Assembly (NCBI GenBank): GCA_003279935.1
Contig: QCGL01000010.1
Location: forward strand, 1 to 64,000
Length of the DNA: 64,000 bases
DNA from: Prochlorococcus sp. AG-388-A04
GTDB taxonomy: Bacteria; Cyanobacteriota; Cyanobacteriia; PCC-6307; Cyanobiaceae
Direction of reading: 5' to 3'
Part shown: piece after piece, positions 19,547 through 29,634 of the stretch
Numbering within the stretch: the stretch's first letter is position 1
How the letters are laid out: each line of letters begins with the position of its first letter
Translations under genes and position numbers: made by a program
Notes under the pieces: model-generated
What the model was told of the DNA's origin: nothing
What the model saw: only the letters and a program-made list of their open reading frames with translations
Database searches by the model: none

Positions 19547-19585
19547 AAAAAAAAATCCCTCCAGATTGTGGGAGGGATTTTTTTT
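19547..19585. terminator. Bidirectional intrinsic terminator between nrdR and psbT
   Basis: Perfect 10-bp stem AAATCCCTCC / GGAGGGATTT with an 8-nt loop, flanked by A runs on one side and T runs on the other. Placed directly after the psbT stop, so it most likely ends the psbB-psbT transcript. Confidence 0.9.
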
Positions 19586-19587
19586 CT

Positions 19588-19686
19588 TTATTTCCTGTCG
19601 AATTTAGGGGGATCTCTAAAAGCGACTGCAAAAAATAGAGTAACAACTGCGAGAGTTAGGATAAGAACGTAAGCAAAAGCTTCCAT
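19588..19686 (-). CDS. psbT: Photosystem II protein T
   Basis: 32 residues: [19 protein letters not shown], then a short DPPKFDRK tail, a textbook PsbT with one membrane helix. It sits at the photosystem II dimer interface near Q_A. It lies 24 nt after psbB, the usual order, and is followed by a strong terminator. Confidence 0.97.
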   Translation of the reverse strand: MEAFAYVLILTLAVVTLFFAVAFRDPPKFDRK

Positions 19687-19710
19687 GAGAAAAAAATAAT
19701 AAAGTTTAAA

Positions 19711-21234
19711 TTAAACCCTTCCTGGGATTCTTCTAGTGGTTTCGTCTCCAAGTTTCTTAAAGAGACCAAATTCAACTTGATCACCTATCTCAGAGTCAAT
19801 ACCAGCAAAGGAGTCTTTGTAAAGTGTTCTTGAAGCATGCCACCAATGACCAAATAAGAATAATAACCCGAAACATAAATGTGCATACGTAAACCAAGCT
19901 CTTGGGGAACTTCGGAATACACCATCAGATTTATAAGTTTCTCTATCAAACTTGAATGCTTCACCAAGTTGTGCTTTTCTAGCTAATCTTTTGACTACAG
20001 CAGGATCTGTAAATGTTTGACCATTAAGATCACCCCCGTAAATAGTCGCTGTGATGCCAGTTTGTTCAAATGAATACTTTGCTTCAGCTCTTCTAAAGGG
20101 GATGTCAGCTCTAACATTGCCTTCTTTATCTTCCAAAATAACTGGGAAGTTTTCAAAGAAGTTTGGAATTCTTCTAACTTCTAAGTCATTGCCTTCTTTA
20201 TCTGTAAAAGCAATGTGCCCTTGCCAACCTGTTGGTAAACCATCTCCATTTACGAGAGCACCAACCCTAAATAATCCTCCTTTCGCAGGACTATTCCCTA
20301 CATAATCATAAAATGCAAGTTTTTCTGGAATTGAAGCATATGCCTCTTCCTTAGTTGCTCCATTATCAATAGCTGTTTGAACTCTCCTGTTTATTTCAGT
20401 TTTGAAGTAACCAGAGTCCCATTGATATCTTGTTGGGCCAAACAATTCTATAGGCGTGGTAGCGGAGCCATACCACATTGTTCCTGCAACAACGAAAGAT
20501 ACAAATAGAACAGCGGCAAGAGCACTAGCTAATACTCCCTCCAAACTTCCTAGCTTGAGAGCTCTATAAAGCCTTTCTCCAGGTCTATTTGTTATGTGAA
20601 ATATTCCACCAATAATACCCAAAAGGCCAGCTGCAATATGATTTGCAACTATTCCACCAGGATTAAATGGATTAAATCCATCTGCTCCCCAAGATGGAGC
20701 TACCTGTTCTACATGACCAGTTAAACCATAGGGATCAGATACGAAAATGCCGACATTCGCGCAATGAAAAGCTCCAAATCCAAAGCAGGTAATACCTGAT
20801 AAAAGAAGGTGAATTCCAAATATTCTTGGGAGATCAAGAGCAGGTTCCCCAGTTCTTTCATCTTCCCATAGATCTAAATCCCAATATGTCCAATGCCAGA
20901 TTGAAGCAAGCATTAAAAGTCCGCTAAAAACAATGTGAGCGGCTGCAACACCTTCAAAGCTCCAGAATCCTGGATCAACTCCAGTAGCACCAGTTATATC
21001 CCATCCGTTCCAACTACTTGTGATCCCTAATCTTGCCATGAATGGCATGACATACATTCCCTGTCTCCACATTGGATTGAGAACAGCGTCTGAAGGATCA
21101 AAAATGGCTAATTCATATAAAGCCATCGAACCGGCCCAGCCGGCTAATAATGCAGTATGCATGAGATGCACAGCAAGTAGTCGACCGGGGTCGTTAATTA
21201 CTACTGTGTGAACTCTATACCAAGGCAATCCCAT
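19711..21234 (-). CDS. psbB: Photosystem II CP47 chlorophyll-binding protein
   Basis: Core antenna protein of photosystem II with six membrane helices and a large lumenal loop between helices V and VI. Begins [20 protein letters not shown], with chlorophyll-ligand histidines in [34 protein letters not shown] and the final [21 protein letters not shown]. 507 residues, complete. Followed by psbT. Confidence 0.99.
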   Translation of the reverse strand: MGLPWYRVHTVVINDPGRLLAVHLMHTALLAGWAGSMALYELAIFDPSDAVLNPMWRQGMYVMPFMARLGITSSWNGWDITGATGVDPGFWSFEGVAAAHIVFSGLLMLASIWHWTYWDLDLWEDERTGEPALDLPRIFGIHLLLSGITCFGFGAFHCANVGIFVSDPYGLTGHVEQVAPSWGADGFNPFNPGGIVANHIAAGLLGIIGGIFHITNRPGERLYRALKLGSLEGVLASALAAVLFVSFVVAGTMWYGSATTPIELFGPTRYQWDSGYFKTEINRRVQTAIDNGATKEEAYASIPEKLAFYDYVGNSPAKGGLFRVGALVNGDGLPTGWQGHIAFTDKEGNDLEVRRIPNFFENFPVILEDKEGNVRADIPFRRAEAKYSFEQTGITATIYGGDLNGQTFTDPAVVKRLARKAQLGEAFKFDRETYKSDGVFRSSPRAWFTYAHLCFGLLFLFGHWWHASRTLYKDSFAGIDSEIGDQVEFGLFKKLGDETTRRIPGRV

Positions 21235-21457
21235 CGGTTAAATTCTTGTAACGATGCTGAATAAACAGCTAAACATCATGATAGTAAGGGTTTTTTGGGC
21301 TTTGAGAGAGTTTTGTAAATAAATTAATTTCCTTGGTAAAACAGGTCAGTTAACTTTGTATCACTTAAGTTTGAGGGAATTTTTAACAAAAATATGTTAA
21401 TATTTTGGTCACAATTCTCAAAGTAAAGCGCCAAAATAGAAAAAAATAACAAAAAAA

Positions 21458-21820
21458 ATGAAAATTATCAGATTCATCCGTGAAGGGATAGATATCGAAT
21501 GTAAACCCGGAGAAAATTTGAGAGAGTTAGTAATTAGAGAGAAATTACAACTTTATGGATTAAAGGGCATACTTGGAAATTGCGGTGGTGTTGGGCAATG
21601 CAGTACTTGTTTTGTTTCTGTTGAAGGTGGAGCGAAAAACTCGCTTAGTTCCCTAACTGCTGTCGAGGAAGAAAAACTCAGCAATAGACCTGATAACTGG
21701 AGACTTGCCTGTCAAACTATCATCAATTCATCTGCGGTGATACTTACTAAGCCTCAATCTCCTCCATCAAATTTGAAAGATTTGAAAGAATCTGCTGAAA
21801 GAAAAAAATTACCTAGATAA
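21458..21820 (+). CDS. 2Fe-2S ferredoxin (adrenodoxin/plant-type fold)
   Basis: 120 residues with the 2Fe-2S cysteine pattern: Cys42, Cys48 and Cys51 in GNCGGVGQCSTCFV and Cys85 in WRLACQT. The spacing (C-x5-C-x2-C) is that of the bacterial/adrenodoxin-like group rather than photosynthetic PetF. The C-terminal 30 residues are lysine/proline-rich. Divergent from psbB and upstream of psbM; homologues beside psbB/psbM are common in cyanobacteria. The electron partner is not known. Confidence 0.88.
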   Translation: MKIIRFIREGIDIECKPGENLRELVIREKLQLYGLKGILGNCGGVGQCSTCFVSVEGGAKNSLSSLTAVEEEKLSNRPDNWRLACQTIINSSAVILTKPQSPPSNLKDLKESAERKKLPR

Positions 21821-21922
21821 ATTGTTTAAGACTGTTAATGAGTTAGTAGACTTTTTGGTTTTTTTCACTTAATTCCTATTTAAATGTTTATAGTCTTAAT
21901 ATTGTTAAATTTGTCTTTTTAA

Positions 21923-22075
21923 ATGGAAACAACAAATTTTGGTTTCGTTGCAAGTCTTTTATTTGTAGGAATACCAACTATTTTCCTAATTGGTTTATTT
22001 ATTTCGACCCAAGATGGAGAAAAATCAAGCTTTTATTCAGATTCTAGTAAAGGTAAACTTGGCCCAAAACGCTAA
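21923..22075 (+). CDS. psbM: Photosystem II protein M
   Basis: 50 residues from the ATG at 21923. METTNFGFVASLLFVGIP leads into a single membrane helix, then a polar tail ending GPKR. This is the longer PsbM of marine picocyanobacteria. It lies at the photosystem II dimer interface. The next gene, prmC, starts 12 nt later. Confidence 0.93.
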   Translation: METTNFGFVASLLFVGIPTIFLIGLFISTQDGEKSSFYSDSSKGKLGPKR

Positions 22076-22087
22076 GATAATCATTTA

Positions 22088-22957
22088 ATGTTTCTTATTT
22101 CTGCGGAAAAATTTTTATTGTGGAAAAAAAAACAAATTTCAAAAGGAGGAGAGAACCATTCCCTCAATCTTTTGATTGATTCATTAGGTGGATTATCAAA
22201 TGAAGAATTAAATTTACTTAAGATAAAATCAGAACAAAATCTAAATTTAAAAATGAATTTAGACTTGCTTGAGTATTTTTGGGATAAACATCTTAATACT
22301 TCTATACCTATACAATACTTAAGTGGGTTTTCTTTTTGGAGGAATCTAAAGTTAGAAGTTTCTAATAGGGTTCTTATCCCCCGACCAGAAACTGAACTTA
22401 TTATTGAAATAATTGAAGGGATATTCAAAAATAAAGAAGAAAAAATAACCTTTGTAGATCTAGGTACTGGTTCAGGTGCAATTAGCATAGCTCTATCACT
22501 GGCTAATCCAAATTGGAACGGAATTGCAACTGATATTGATAAAAATGCTATTGAGATTGCTTCTAGAAATTACAAGAATAATTCTAATCAATCTAATTTA
22601 AAATTTTATGATGGGAATTGGTGGGACCCTCTTGCGAATTATAAAGGTGAAATAGATTTAGCTGTAGCTAATCCTCCATATATACCTAAAGATACTTATG
22701 AATTATTACCAATAGAAGTAAAGAATTTTGAACCTAAAAATGCTCTTTTGGGAGGGAAAGAAGGTCTAGATCATATAAGTCAAATAGTTCAAAATGCGCC
22801 CCTATATTTAAAACATAAAGGGTGGTTATTGATTGAGAATCATTTTGATCAAGGTGAGAAAGTTAAAAAATTATTTCTTGAAAATAGATTTACTTCTGTA
22901 AAAGTTTTAAAAGATTTTTCTGGGATTGGAAGATTTACAATAGGAAGATATAAATAA
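22088..22957 (+). CDS. prmC: Release factor glutamine methyltransferase
   Basis: SAM-dependent enzyme that methylates the glutamine of the GGQ motif in peptide release factors. Visible: the PIQYLSG motif, RVLIPRPETELIIE, the SAM-binding VDLGTGSGAISIAL and the catalytic NPPY (in AVANPPYIP). 289 residues, normal length. It precedes the TsaC-like gene by 20 nt, so the two are probably co-transcribed translation-accessory genes. Confidence 0.95.
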   Translation: MFLISAEKFLLWKKKQISKGGENHSLNLLIDSLGGLSNEELNLLKIKSEQNLNLKMNLDLLEYFWDKHLNTSIPIQYLSGFSFWRNLKLEVSNRVLIPRPETELIIEIIEGIFKNKEEKITFVDLGTGSGAISIALSLANPNWNGIATDIDKNAIEIASRNYKNNSNQSNLKFYDGNWWDPLANYKGEIDLAVANPPYIPKDTYELLPIEVKNFEPKNALLGGKEGLDHISQIVQNAPLYLKHKGWLLIENHFDQGEKVKKLFLENRFTSVKVLKDFSGIGRFTIGRYK

Positions 22958-22977
22958 ATTATTAGTTAATAATTTTA

Positions 22978-23559
22978 ATGAATGTCATAGATCAAAAATT
23001 AGCTTTAGAAAAACTAAATAGTGGTTTCCCTGTAGTTTTTCAGACAGACACTTTACCTGCAATTGGATGCTTACCAAAGTTTTCAGAAATAATTTATGAG
23101 ATAAAAAAAAGAGATATCAGAAAACCTTTAATTTTAATGGGAGCTGAAAAATTTCAATTTGATGATTATGTTGATGAATCGGCATTAGATGATTACAAAT
23201 ATATTGCATCTTCTTATTGGCCAGGACCCTTAACAATCATTGTTCCGATTTCTGAAAAAAGAAGATCATTTTCAACTAGTAGTAACTATACAATTGGTTT
23301 ACGAATACCAAATTCAAAAATGGCTAAACTACTCTTAAAGAAAAGTGGTCCATTACTAACATCAAGTGCAAACATATCAGGTATTCCAACAGCTACTAAT
23401 GCAAAAGAAATTTCGATTAGTTTGCCGAATGTAAATATTTTAGGACCCGTCCCCTGGGAAAATTGCAGTGGTAATGCAAGTACAATAATTTCTTGGGTGA
23501 ATCATGGGAAATGGAAAATAATAAGAGAAGGTGATATCTCAATTACAGGTATAAATTAA
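22978..23559 (+). CDS. tsaC: L-threonylcarbamoyladenylate synthase (TsaC/Sua5/YciO family)
   Basis: YrdC-fold protein for the t6A37 tRNA modification. Visible: the GFPVVFQTDTLPAIGC nucleotide pocket, KKRDIRKPLILM, YWPGPLTIIVP and the LLTSSANISG motif. 193 residues, the short TsaC form without the Sua5 domain. YciO paralogues look similar, so the exact activity is less sure than the fold. Overlaps the next small gene by one base. Confidence 0.87.
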   Translation: MNVIDQKLALEKLNSGFPVVFQTDTLPAIGCLPKFSEIIYEIKKRDIRKPLILMGAEKFQFDDYVDESALDDYKYIASSYWPGPLTIIVPISEKRRSFSTSSNYTIGLRIPNSKMAKLLLKKSGPLLTSSANISGIPTATNAKEISISLPNVNILGPVPWENCSGNASTIISWVNHGKWKIIREGDISITGIN

Positions 23560-23735
23560 TGCTTCTTCTTATTTTTTTTATTTTGTTGACACAAACTTTT
23601 TCTTATTGGATTTTCGAACCTTTAACAGCATTTTTAACTCATCTATTGGAGATAAGATTTTTGCCAACTCTTCTTTTATTCATTTTTATTTTTCTATTTT
23701 GGACAAAAAAAGAGGAATCAAATATGGAACTTTGA
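23559..23735 (+). CDS. Small two-helix membrane protein coupled to tsaC
   Basis: 58 residues starting MLLLIFFILLTQTFSYWIFE. Two hydrophobic stretches (about 1-14 and 36-48) flank a short region with acidic residues; the tail is KKEESNMEL. Its ATG overlaps the stop of the TsaC-like gene by one base, which suggests coupled translation. Function unknown. Confidence 0.7.
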   Translation: MLLLIFFILLTQTFSYWIFEPLTAFLTHLLEIRFLPTLLLFIFIFLFWTKKEESNMEL

Positions 23736-23738
23736 AAA

Positions 23739-23810
23739 TGCCGGCTAACAGATTTGAACTGATGACCTTCGCTTTACAAAAGCGCTGCTCTACCGCTGAG
23801 CTAAGCCGGC
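23739..23810 (-). tRNA. tRNA-Thr (TGT)
   Basis: 72 nt on the minus strand. Acceptor GCCGGCT/AGCCGGC is perfectly paired; D-arm GCTCAGCGGTAGAGC; anticodon loop TTTGTAA (TGT, reads ACA); T-arm GTTCAAATC. No encoded CCA. Confidence 0.97.
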
Positions 23811-23873
23811 ATAAATTTTATTTTACATACAGCTAGGTGTTATTTGATAATTTATTAATTTTGATTTTAAAAT

Positions 23874-24194
23874 TTATTCCTTTTTCTGTGTGACTTCATT
23901 TTTTTTAAATTCAATTTCTCCAGTAAGAGTTCTTTTTATAGGAAGATTCGCAACTAACGCTGTCATTCTATCTTCGGTTTCTAGACTTACAGCTACTTCC
24001 TCAAAATCAATCTCAACATATTTAGCAACAACATCAAGTATTTCTTTTCTCATCTTATCCAAAAGATCAGTTGTCAATGAACTCATGTCAACTCTGTCAT
24101 GAGCTAAAACTAATTGCAATCTTTCTCTAGCAGTATTGGCACTAGCCGTTTCTCTGCCTAGCAATTTGTTTATTAGGTCCCTAAGAGTCATCAT
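23874..24194 (-). CDS. minE: Cell division topological specificity factor MinE
   Basis: 106 residues. The N-terminal membrane/MinD-binding segment is [21 protein letters not shown], followed by [18 protein letters not shown], the MinD-contact region, and a C-terminal dimerisation domain. It drives MinD-MinC oscillation so that FtsZ assembles at mid-cell. Follows minD by 2 nt. Confidence 0.96.
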   Translation of the reverse strand: MMTLRDLINKLLGRETASANTARERLQLVLAHDRVDMSSLTTDLLDKMRKEILDVVAKYVEIDFEEVAVSLETEDRMTALVANLPIKRTLTGEIEFKKNEVTQKKE

Positions 24195-24196
24195 TT

Positions 24197-25012
24197 TTAA
24201 AAAATCTTTGTTTGCATTAATCTCATGAATTTATCTTTAAGGCTTTTCCCTTCATTTTTTGGATCGATAATTGGAATATCTTTTCCTGTAAGCCTTTGAG
24301 ATACATTTAAATAGCATTTTTTAGCAGGAGATTTACTATCAGAAAGAGTGAGGGGTTCCCCTTTGTTTGTACTTATTATTACTTGTTCATCCTCTAAAAC
24401 AATACCCAGCAACGGTAATGAAAGAATACTTTGAACATCTTCTATCGAGAGCATTTCTTGATTAGCCATCATATTAGGGCGAACTCTATTAATTACTAAC
24501 TGTATTGGCTTTATATCAGAAGTATTTAAAATTCCTATAACTCTATCTGCATCACGAACTGCAGATAATTCTGGGTTTGTAACCACTATGGCTTCTTTGC
24601 ATGCTGAAAGAGCATTTTTAAAACCATCTTCAACTCCTGCAGGACAATCTACTAAAACGTAATCAAACTTCTCACTAAGTAATTTACTGATTTGTTTCAT
24701 ATCTTCAGGCTTCATCCAGTCAAGCATCCTAGGATCACCAGCTGGTAATAGAGCTAAATTCGGCTCCTTTTTATGTCTAACTAATGCTTGATCAAGACGA
24801 CAATTCTTGTCTAAAACATCTTGCGCTGTATAAATAATACGATTCTCCAAACCTAATAGAAGATCTAGATTCCTCAATCCAAAATCAGCATCTAACACAG
24901 CTGTTGTAGCTCCACTATTTGCTAGGGCAATACCAAGGTTTGCCGTTAGGGTAGTTTTACCAACCCCACCTTTGCCGGAACAGATCAAGATAGTGCGAGT
25001 ATTTTTCGACAC
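24197..25012 (-). CDS. minD: Septum site-determining ATPase MinD
   Basis: ParA/MinD ATPase that recruits MinC to the membrane. Deviant Walker A in [18 protein letters not shown], switch region [19 protein letters not shown], and [15 protein letters not shown]. The C-terminal amphipathic membrane-targeting helix ([13 protein letters not shown]) is present. 271 residues. Between minC and minE. Confidence 0.98.
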   Translation of the reverse strand: MSKNTRTILICSGKGGVGKTTLTANLGIALANSGATTAVLDADFGLRNLDLLLGLENRIIYTAQDVLDKNCRLDQALVRHKKEPNLALLPAGDPRMLDWMKPEDMKQISKLLSEKFDYVLVDCPAGVEDGFKNALSACKEAIVVTNPELSAVRDADRVIGILNTSDIKPIQLVINRVRPNMMANQEMLSIEDVQSILSLPLLGIVLEDEQVIISTNKGEPLTLSDSKSPAKKCYLNVSQRLTGKDIPIIDPKNEGKSLKDKFMRLMQTKIF

Positions 25013-25129
25013 AGAAAATGAATAATTTCACAAATAATAAGCTAGTTTTAAAAAATTGAAATTTTGTAAAAGTTAAGTAATACTTAAATTTATTTCTTAT
25101 AAATAAATTTATTTCAAAATATTTATTTG

Positions 25130-25792
25130 CTACAAGTTTTTATTAAGAAGGTAAGGTTTGATAATTATTTTATTGTCTTCCAAAATTGCAATTTCGGGAT
25201 ATTGATCTTTTGGCTTTTCTTTTGGACCTATAGCTACAATCTCGCAGATTCTTAGTTGTAGAGGATTTAGATAAAGAGAGGCAATAGAGGCATTTTTATT
25301 TCCATTTTTTCCTGCGAAAGCGATACCAAATAATTTCCCCCATACATAAACGTTATTATTTGCGGAAATAATAGCTCCGGGATTTACGTCACCAATAATA
25401 AAAAGATCACCATTTGAAGATATTCGATCCCCTGATCTAACCGTGCCTTTGTGAAGTATGTCCTTTTTTAGATATGAAGGATCTAGTGGTAATTGATTTT
25501 CAAGGTCTTTGATTTTTAAAAACGTTGAGTTGATTTTTAAAGACTTTCCACTTAAGACTGTTTCTCTATTATTTGAATAAATATTTGAAAGCTTAATCAA
25601 ATGTTTTTCAAGGATAAGTTTTAATTTTGCTAATTCGTACGAATTAATTTTTTCATTTTCTGTAATTAGATTTGCTGCAGCTGGGGCTTCTTTAGTAATT
25701 AAATTGTCGAAAAAATTTTGATCAATCTCAAAATTTTTGAAAGAAAATGATTTTATAAATTCATTAGCAATACCTCTTAAAATTAATCTCAT
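25130..25792 (-). CDS. minC: Septum site-determining protein MinC
   Basis: The C-terminal half is the MinC beta-helix domain: RSGDRISSNGDLFIIGDVNPGAIISANNNVYVWGKLFG in the sequence (family motif G-D-V-N-P-G-A), then GNKNASIASLYLNPLQLRI. The N-terminal half is poorly conserved, as in other picocyanobacteria. It inhibits FtsZ polymerisation away from mid-cell. Abuts the HD gene with no gap. Confidence 0.93.
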   Translation of the reverse strand: MRLILRGIANEFIKSFSFKNFEIDQNFFDNLITKEAPAAANLITENEKINSYELAKLKLILEKHLIKLSNIYSNNRETVLSGKSLKINSTFLKIKDLENQLPLDPSYLKKDILHKGTVRSGDRISSNGDLFIIGDVNPGAIISANNNVYVWGKLFGIAFAGKNGNKNASIASLYLNPLQLRICEIVAIGPKEKPKDQYPEIAILEDNKIIIKPYLLNKNL

Positions 25793-27052
25793 TTATACGT
25801 TAGTTCTTTCTATTGCAATCTGATCCTCTATCTCTTTTCTAAGCTCTCCTGGATAAATAATTAGTGAAGTATCCTTTGAAGACATTAGAGTATTTATTAA
25901 ATCTGATTGATTTTCCAATAGGTTCTGATATGTACCATCCCATATTTTTAAAGAATTATCAGACTTAAAACCTTTAAAAGATCTTTCTTTAATACCGCAA
26001 AATATCTCTGAATCATAATTATTTAATTTACATTTTTTTCTGGCAAAAGCTAAGATTTCTAGTCTTTTTAATTTTGTGAGAAAACTTATATCTGATGCTT
26101 TTAGTAAGTTTCTATCAATAAACATCTTACAAAGAGTCTTTAAAGGTTCAAAAGATTCTTCTTTCCATTTCATTAAATGGAAATAAAATACAATATCATC
26201 ATTCGCAAGGAAGTCCTTAACCTCAAGTTGGTTTGGAAAAAATATCCATCTGCGCATGCTTTCATCTATCCATAAGTCCTTTTTTACGGAATCATTTTTG
26301 ATAATTTGAATAATTTTTTCTAAAATCCAAGTAGAAATTTCATTGATTCTGTGGTTATAAATAGTTCTATACATCATGTTCCTTAGAACTAAAAAATGTT
26401 CTATAGCTATTACTCCTTTTGGTTTGATTGCGATATTCCCATCAGGAGAAAAAGTAAGAGCTGAAATAATTCTTTCTAAGTCTACTAATCCATATTTTGT
26501 TCCAGTGTTATAACTATCACGAAGCAAATAATCAAGTCGATCACAATCTATTTCACTACTAATTAATGTTTTTAAAGGTCTTGAGAATAGGTTTTTAGTT
26601 GTAAATAAGTCTCCAATTTGATTAGGTAATTCGGTTCCGAAATTCTTAAGAATCGAAGAGATAGGTGAATAATTCTTAACTAAATTTTTAGACCATAACT
26701 CATGATCATGCGCAAATATAACCTCACTTGTATGACTTAAGGGACCATGGCCTAAATCATGTAAAAGAGCAGCACCAAAAAGTATGAATTTATTTTGGCT
26801 AAAGTCAGGATTTATTTCTACTAGTTTTCTATAAATCTTTCTCGCGACGCAAAATACACCAATTGAGTGTGTGAATCTGCTTGATTCTGCTCCATGAAAA
26901 AGAAGAGAGGCTGCACCTAATTGTTTTATCCTTCTCAATCTCTGAAATGCCAAAGTATCAATTAGCTGCATAATCATTAATTCTTCTGGTTTGTCTGAAT
27001 CAATGATTATTTCTTTATGAATTGGATCATGAAAAATTCTTTTATTGTTCAT
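25793..27052 (-). CDS. HD-domain phosphohydrolase (dGTPase-like superfamily)
   Basis: 419 residues. Metal-binding HD motifs: HSIGVFCVARK (His near 62) and LLHDLGHGPLSHTSE (His-Asp near 98-99), with SSEIDCDRLDYLLRDSYNTG supplying the later aspartate. This pattern matches the YdhJ/SAMHD1-like HD proteins that hydrolyse (d)NTPs or other phosphoesters; the substrate cannot be read from sequence. It sits between the processing protease and minC in one minus-strand run. Confidence 0.9.
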   Translation of the reverse strand: MNNKRIFHDPIHKEIIIDSDKPEELMIMQLIDTLAFQRLRRIKQLGAASLLFHGAESSRFTHSIGVFCVARKIYRKLVEINPDFSQNKFILFGAALLHDLGHGPLSHTSEVIFAHDHELWSKNLVKNYSPISSILKNFGTELPNQIGDLFTTKNLFSRPLKTLISSEIDCDRLDYLLRDSYNTGTKYGLVDLERIISALTFSPDGNIAIKPKGVIAIEHFLVLRNMMYRTIYNHRINEISTWILEKIIQIIKNDSVKKDLWIDESMRRWIFFPNQLEVKDFLANDDIVFYFHLMKWKEESFEPLKTLCKMFIDRNLLKASDISFLTKLKRLEILAFARKKCKLNNYDSEIFCGIKERSFKGFKSDNSLKIWDGTYQNLLENQSDLINTLMSSKDTSLIIYPGELRKEIEDQIAIERTNV

Positions 27053-27087
27053 AACTAAAAAATTATCTATTAAAAAAAAATCTTTTT

Positions 27088-28377
27088 TTAATTTTCAATG
27101 TCTTTGTTTTCTAATTTATTTACTTTATCTTCGACATCATCTTCATCAAATAAAGCGTTTAGGAATATCTCTGCATTTTTTACCCATTTATCCTCAGAAT
27201 TGCCGTATTCCCTAGCCTCGGGTAGGCCTAGAATTTTATCAGGAGTTATGCCCTTACCCTGAATATTATTACCCTGAGGTGTTAAATAACTGGCAACAGT
27301 AATAGCGATACCACTGTCTTCACCTAAACTTTTCAAAGACTGAATAAGTCCTTTCCCATAAGTTTGTTCACCCATTAAAGTTGATCTCTTATTATCTTGC
27401 AGGGATCCTGCCAGGATTTCACTTGCGCTTGCAGTACCTTTGTTTACTAAAGTAACCATCGGGCCATCAAAGGAAGTATTTTTCTGAGAAATTATTGCAT
27501 CTTTAATGCCATTTCTATCTTTTGTTTCTACGATTGGTTTTTCGCTTAGAAATGAGTCTGCTACTGCTATTCCAGAACTTACTAACCCGCCAGAGTTGTT
27601 TCTTAAATCAAGTATTACCCCCTCAACTTCTTTATCTTTGAGTTCCTGAAGAGCCTCTTCAATTTTTTTTGGAACACTTTCGCTAAATTGAGTTATTCTT
27701 AAATATCCAATTGTATGAGAGTCCTCTCTCAATCTCTTTGTTCTTACTGGTCTAAGGTCAACTGATCTTCTTTCTAAATCAATTTCTTTAGTCTCATCAG
27801 ACATGGACTTAATTTGAACAAGAACCTTTGTTCCAGATTCTCCCCTAAGTTTTGATGCGGTATTTGCCAGCCCTAAGTCGGAACAAGATATTCCATCAAC
27901 CTTATCTATTTTATCTCCACTAATTATCCCTGCTTCTTCGGCAGGAGATCCTGCTAATGTCGAAATAACTTTGATTTCTTTAGTTATTTCATCTTCTCCT
28001 AATTGAAGTCCTACGCCATTTATTTCACTTCCAAAATTGCTTGTTTTCAGAAGTTCATAATCTTTTGGCTTTAATATTCTTGTAAAAGGATCTTCAAGAG
28101 GTTTCAACATATCTTCAATTGCAGAATAAGCCTCATCACTTGTTTCAATTTGTTTCTGTAATGTTTTTTGTCTAATCCTCTTCCACTGGATTTCATCAAG
28201 CCTTTCTGGATCATAATATCCCTCATTTACTAACGTCCAAGCGTCAAGTACAAATTGCTTGCTATCACTAAGCGCATTGACGCTTGGAATATATAAAAAA
28301 TTGGTAGATAAAATACAGATCATCATGATTATGATCCATTTTTTGAATATTAAAAATTTGTTAAAAGATGAATTCAT
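27088..28377 (-). CDS. Carboxyl-terminal processing protease (CtpA/CtpZ type)
   Basis: Serine protease of family S41. N-terminal signal/anchor (about residues 12-32 from Met at 28377), PDZ domain (NGVGLQLGEDEITKEI through KVDGISCSDL), and a catalytic core with VILDLRNNSGGLVSSG, TASASEILAGSLQD (catalytic Ser) and GEQTYGKGLIQS (catalytic Lys). Cyanobacterial paralogues include CtpA, which matures D1. Which paralogue this is cannot be decided here. The in-frame start 21 nt upstream is less likely. Divergent from petB. Confidence 0.93.
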   Translation of the reverse strand: MNSSFNKFLIFKKWIIIMMICILSTNFLYIPSVNALSDSKQFVLDAWTLVNEGYYDPERLDEIQWKRIRQKTLQKQIETSDEAYSAIEDMLKPLEDPFTRILKPKDYELLKTSNFGSEINGVGLQLGEDEITKEIKVISTLAGSPAEEAGIISGDKIDKVDGISCSDLGLANTASKLRGESGTKVLVQIKSMSDETKEIDLERRSVDLRPVRTKRLREDSHTIGYLRITQFSESVPKKIEEALQELKDKEVEGVILDLRNNSGGLVSSGIAVADSFLSEKPIVETKDRNGIKDAIISQKNTSFDGPMVTLVNKGTASASEILAGSLQDNKRSTLMGEQTYGKGLIQSLKSLGEDSGIAITVASYLTPQGNNIQGKGITPDKILGLPEAREYGNSEDKWVKNAEIFLNALFDEDDVEDKVNKLENKDIEN

Positions 28378-28446
28378 TGGGTTAAGTGTTAACACCAAGT
28401 AAGTGAATTTTAAGTAAGCTTTTTATATCAAAGCTATTTTTTTTGG

Positions 28447-29103
28447 ATGTCTGATTCCTCTTCCGTTTATGACTGGTTTCAAGAGAGACTTGAAATTCAA
28501 GACATAACTGACGACGTAACTTCCAAGTACGTACCCCCTCACGTAAATATATTTTACTGTTTAGGAGGCATAACTTTAGTATGCTTCTTAATTCAATTTG
28601 CAACAGGTTTTGCAATGACTTTTTATTATAAGCCGACTGTTACCCAAGCTTATAATTCTGTTAGCTATTTAATGACTGATGTAAGTTTTGGCTGGTTAAT
28701 TAGATCTGTTCATAGATGGAGTGCTTCTATGATGGTATTAATGTTAATTCTACATGTATTTAGGGTATATCTTACTGGAGGATTTAAAAGACCAAGAGAA
28801 TTAACATGGGTAACGGGGGTTGTCATGGCAGTTATAACAGTTGCTTTCGGAGTTACTGGATATTCACTTCCATGGGACCAAGTTGGATACTGGGCAGTTA
28901 AAATAGTTTCAGGTGTTCCTGCAGCAATACCGATTATTGGTGATTTTATGGTTGAACTACTTCGAGGAGGAGAAAGTGTTGGTCAATCTACTCTAACTAG
29001 ATTTTATAGCCTCCATACTTTTGTTCTACCTTGGTCTTTAGCTGTATTTATGCTTATGCATTTTTTAATGATTCGTAAACAAGGTATTTCAGGTCCGTTA
29101 TAA
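28447..29103 (+). CDS. petB: Cytochrome b6
   Basis: Core subunit of the cytochrome b6f complex, carrying hemes b_H, b_L and c_n. Four membrane helices; heme-ligand histidines in [29 protein letters not shown] segments and in [28 protein letters not shown]. The N-terminus with [13 protein letters not shown] includes the cysteine for covalent heme c_n. 218 residues. petD follows 42 nt later. Confidence 0.98.
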   Translation: MSDSSSVYDWFQERLEIQDITDDVTSKYVPPHVNIFYCLGGITLVCFLIQFATGFAMTFYYKPTVTQAYNSVSYLMTDVSFGWLIRSVHRWSASMMVLMLILHVFRVYLTGGFKRPRELTWVTGVVMAVITVAFGVTGYSLPWDQVGYWAVKIVSGVPAAIPIIGDFMVELLRGGESVGQSTLTRFYSLHTFVLPWSLAVFMLMHFLMIRKQGISGPL

Positions 29104-29145
29104 ACCCTTATAATCCTAAAAACTGAACATTTTGAATTATTTTAT

Positions 29146-29628
29146 ATGTCTACTTTAAAAAAACCTGATTTATCTGATCCGAAATTAAGAGCTAAGTTAG
29201 CTAAAGGTATGGGCCATAATTATTATGGTGAGCCTGCTTGGCCAAACGATCTTTTATATATTTTCCCCGTTGTAATACTTGGAACTATTGCTTGTGTAGT
29301 TGGTCTTGCTGTCTTAGATCCTGCGATGTTGGGAGACAAAGCTAATCCATTTGCTACCCCTCTAGAAATTTTGCCTGAGTGGTATCTCTATCCCGTATTT
29401 CAAATTCTGAGGGTTGTTCCTAATAAGCTACTTGGTATCGCTCTTCAAACATTAATTCCTCTTGGATTAATGATCCTACCGTTTATTGAAAATGTAAACA
29501 AATTCTCTAATCCTTTTAGAAGACCAGTTGCGATGTCAGTCTTTCTTTTTGGAACCTTTTTAACTATTTATTTAGGAATTGGTGCTTGCTTACCTATTGA
29601 TAAATCTCTTACTTTGGGATTATTTTAA
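29146..29628 (+). CDS. petD: Cytochrome b6f complex subunit IV
   Basis: 160 residues with three membrane helices. Typical [21 protein letters not shown]-terminus and the quinol-site loop [14 protein letters not shown]. Operon partner of petB. Converges with the invertase gene, only 6 nt between the stops. Confidence 0.98.
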   Translation: MSTLKKPDLSDPKLRAKLAKGMGHNYYGEPAWPNDLLYIFPVVILGTIACVVGLAVLDPAMLGDKANPFATPLEILPEWYLYPVFQILRVVPNKLLGIALQTLIPLGLMILPFIENVNKFSNPFRRPVAMSVFLFGTFLTIYLGIGACLPIDKSLTLGLF

Positions 29629-29634
29629 AGTTCT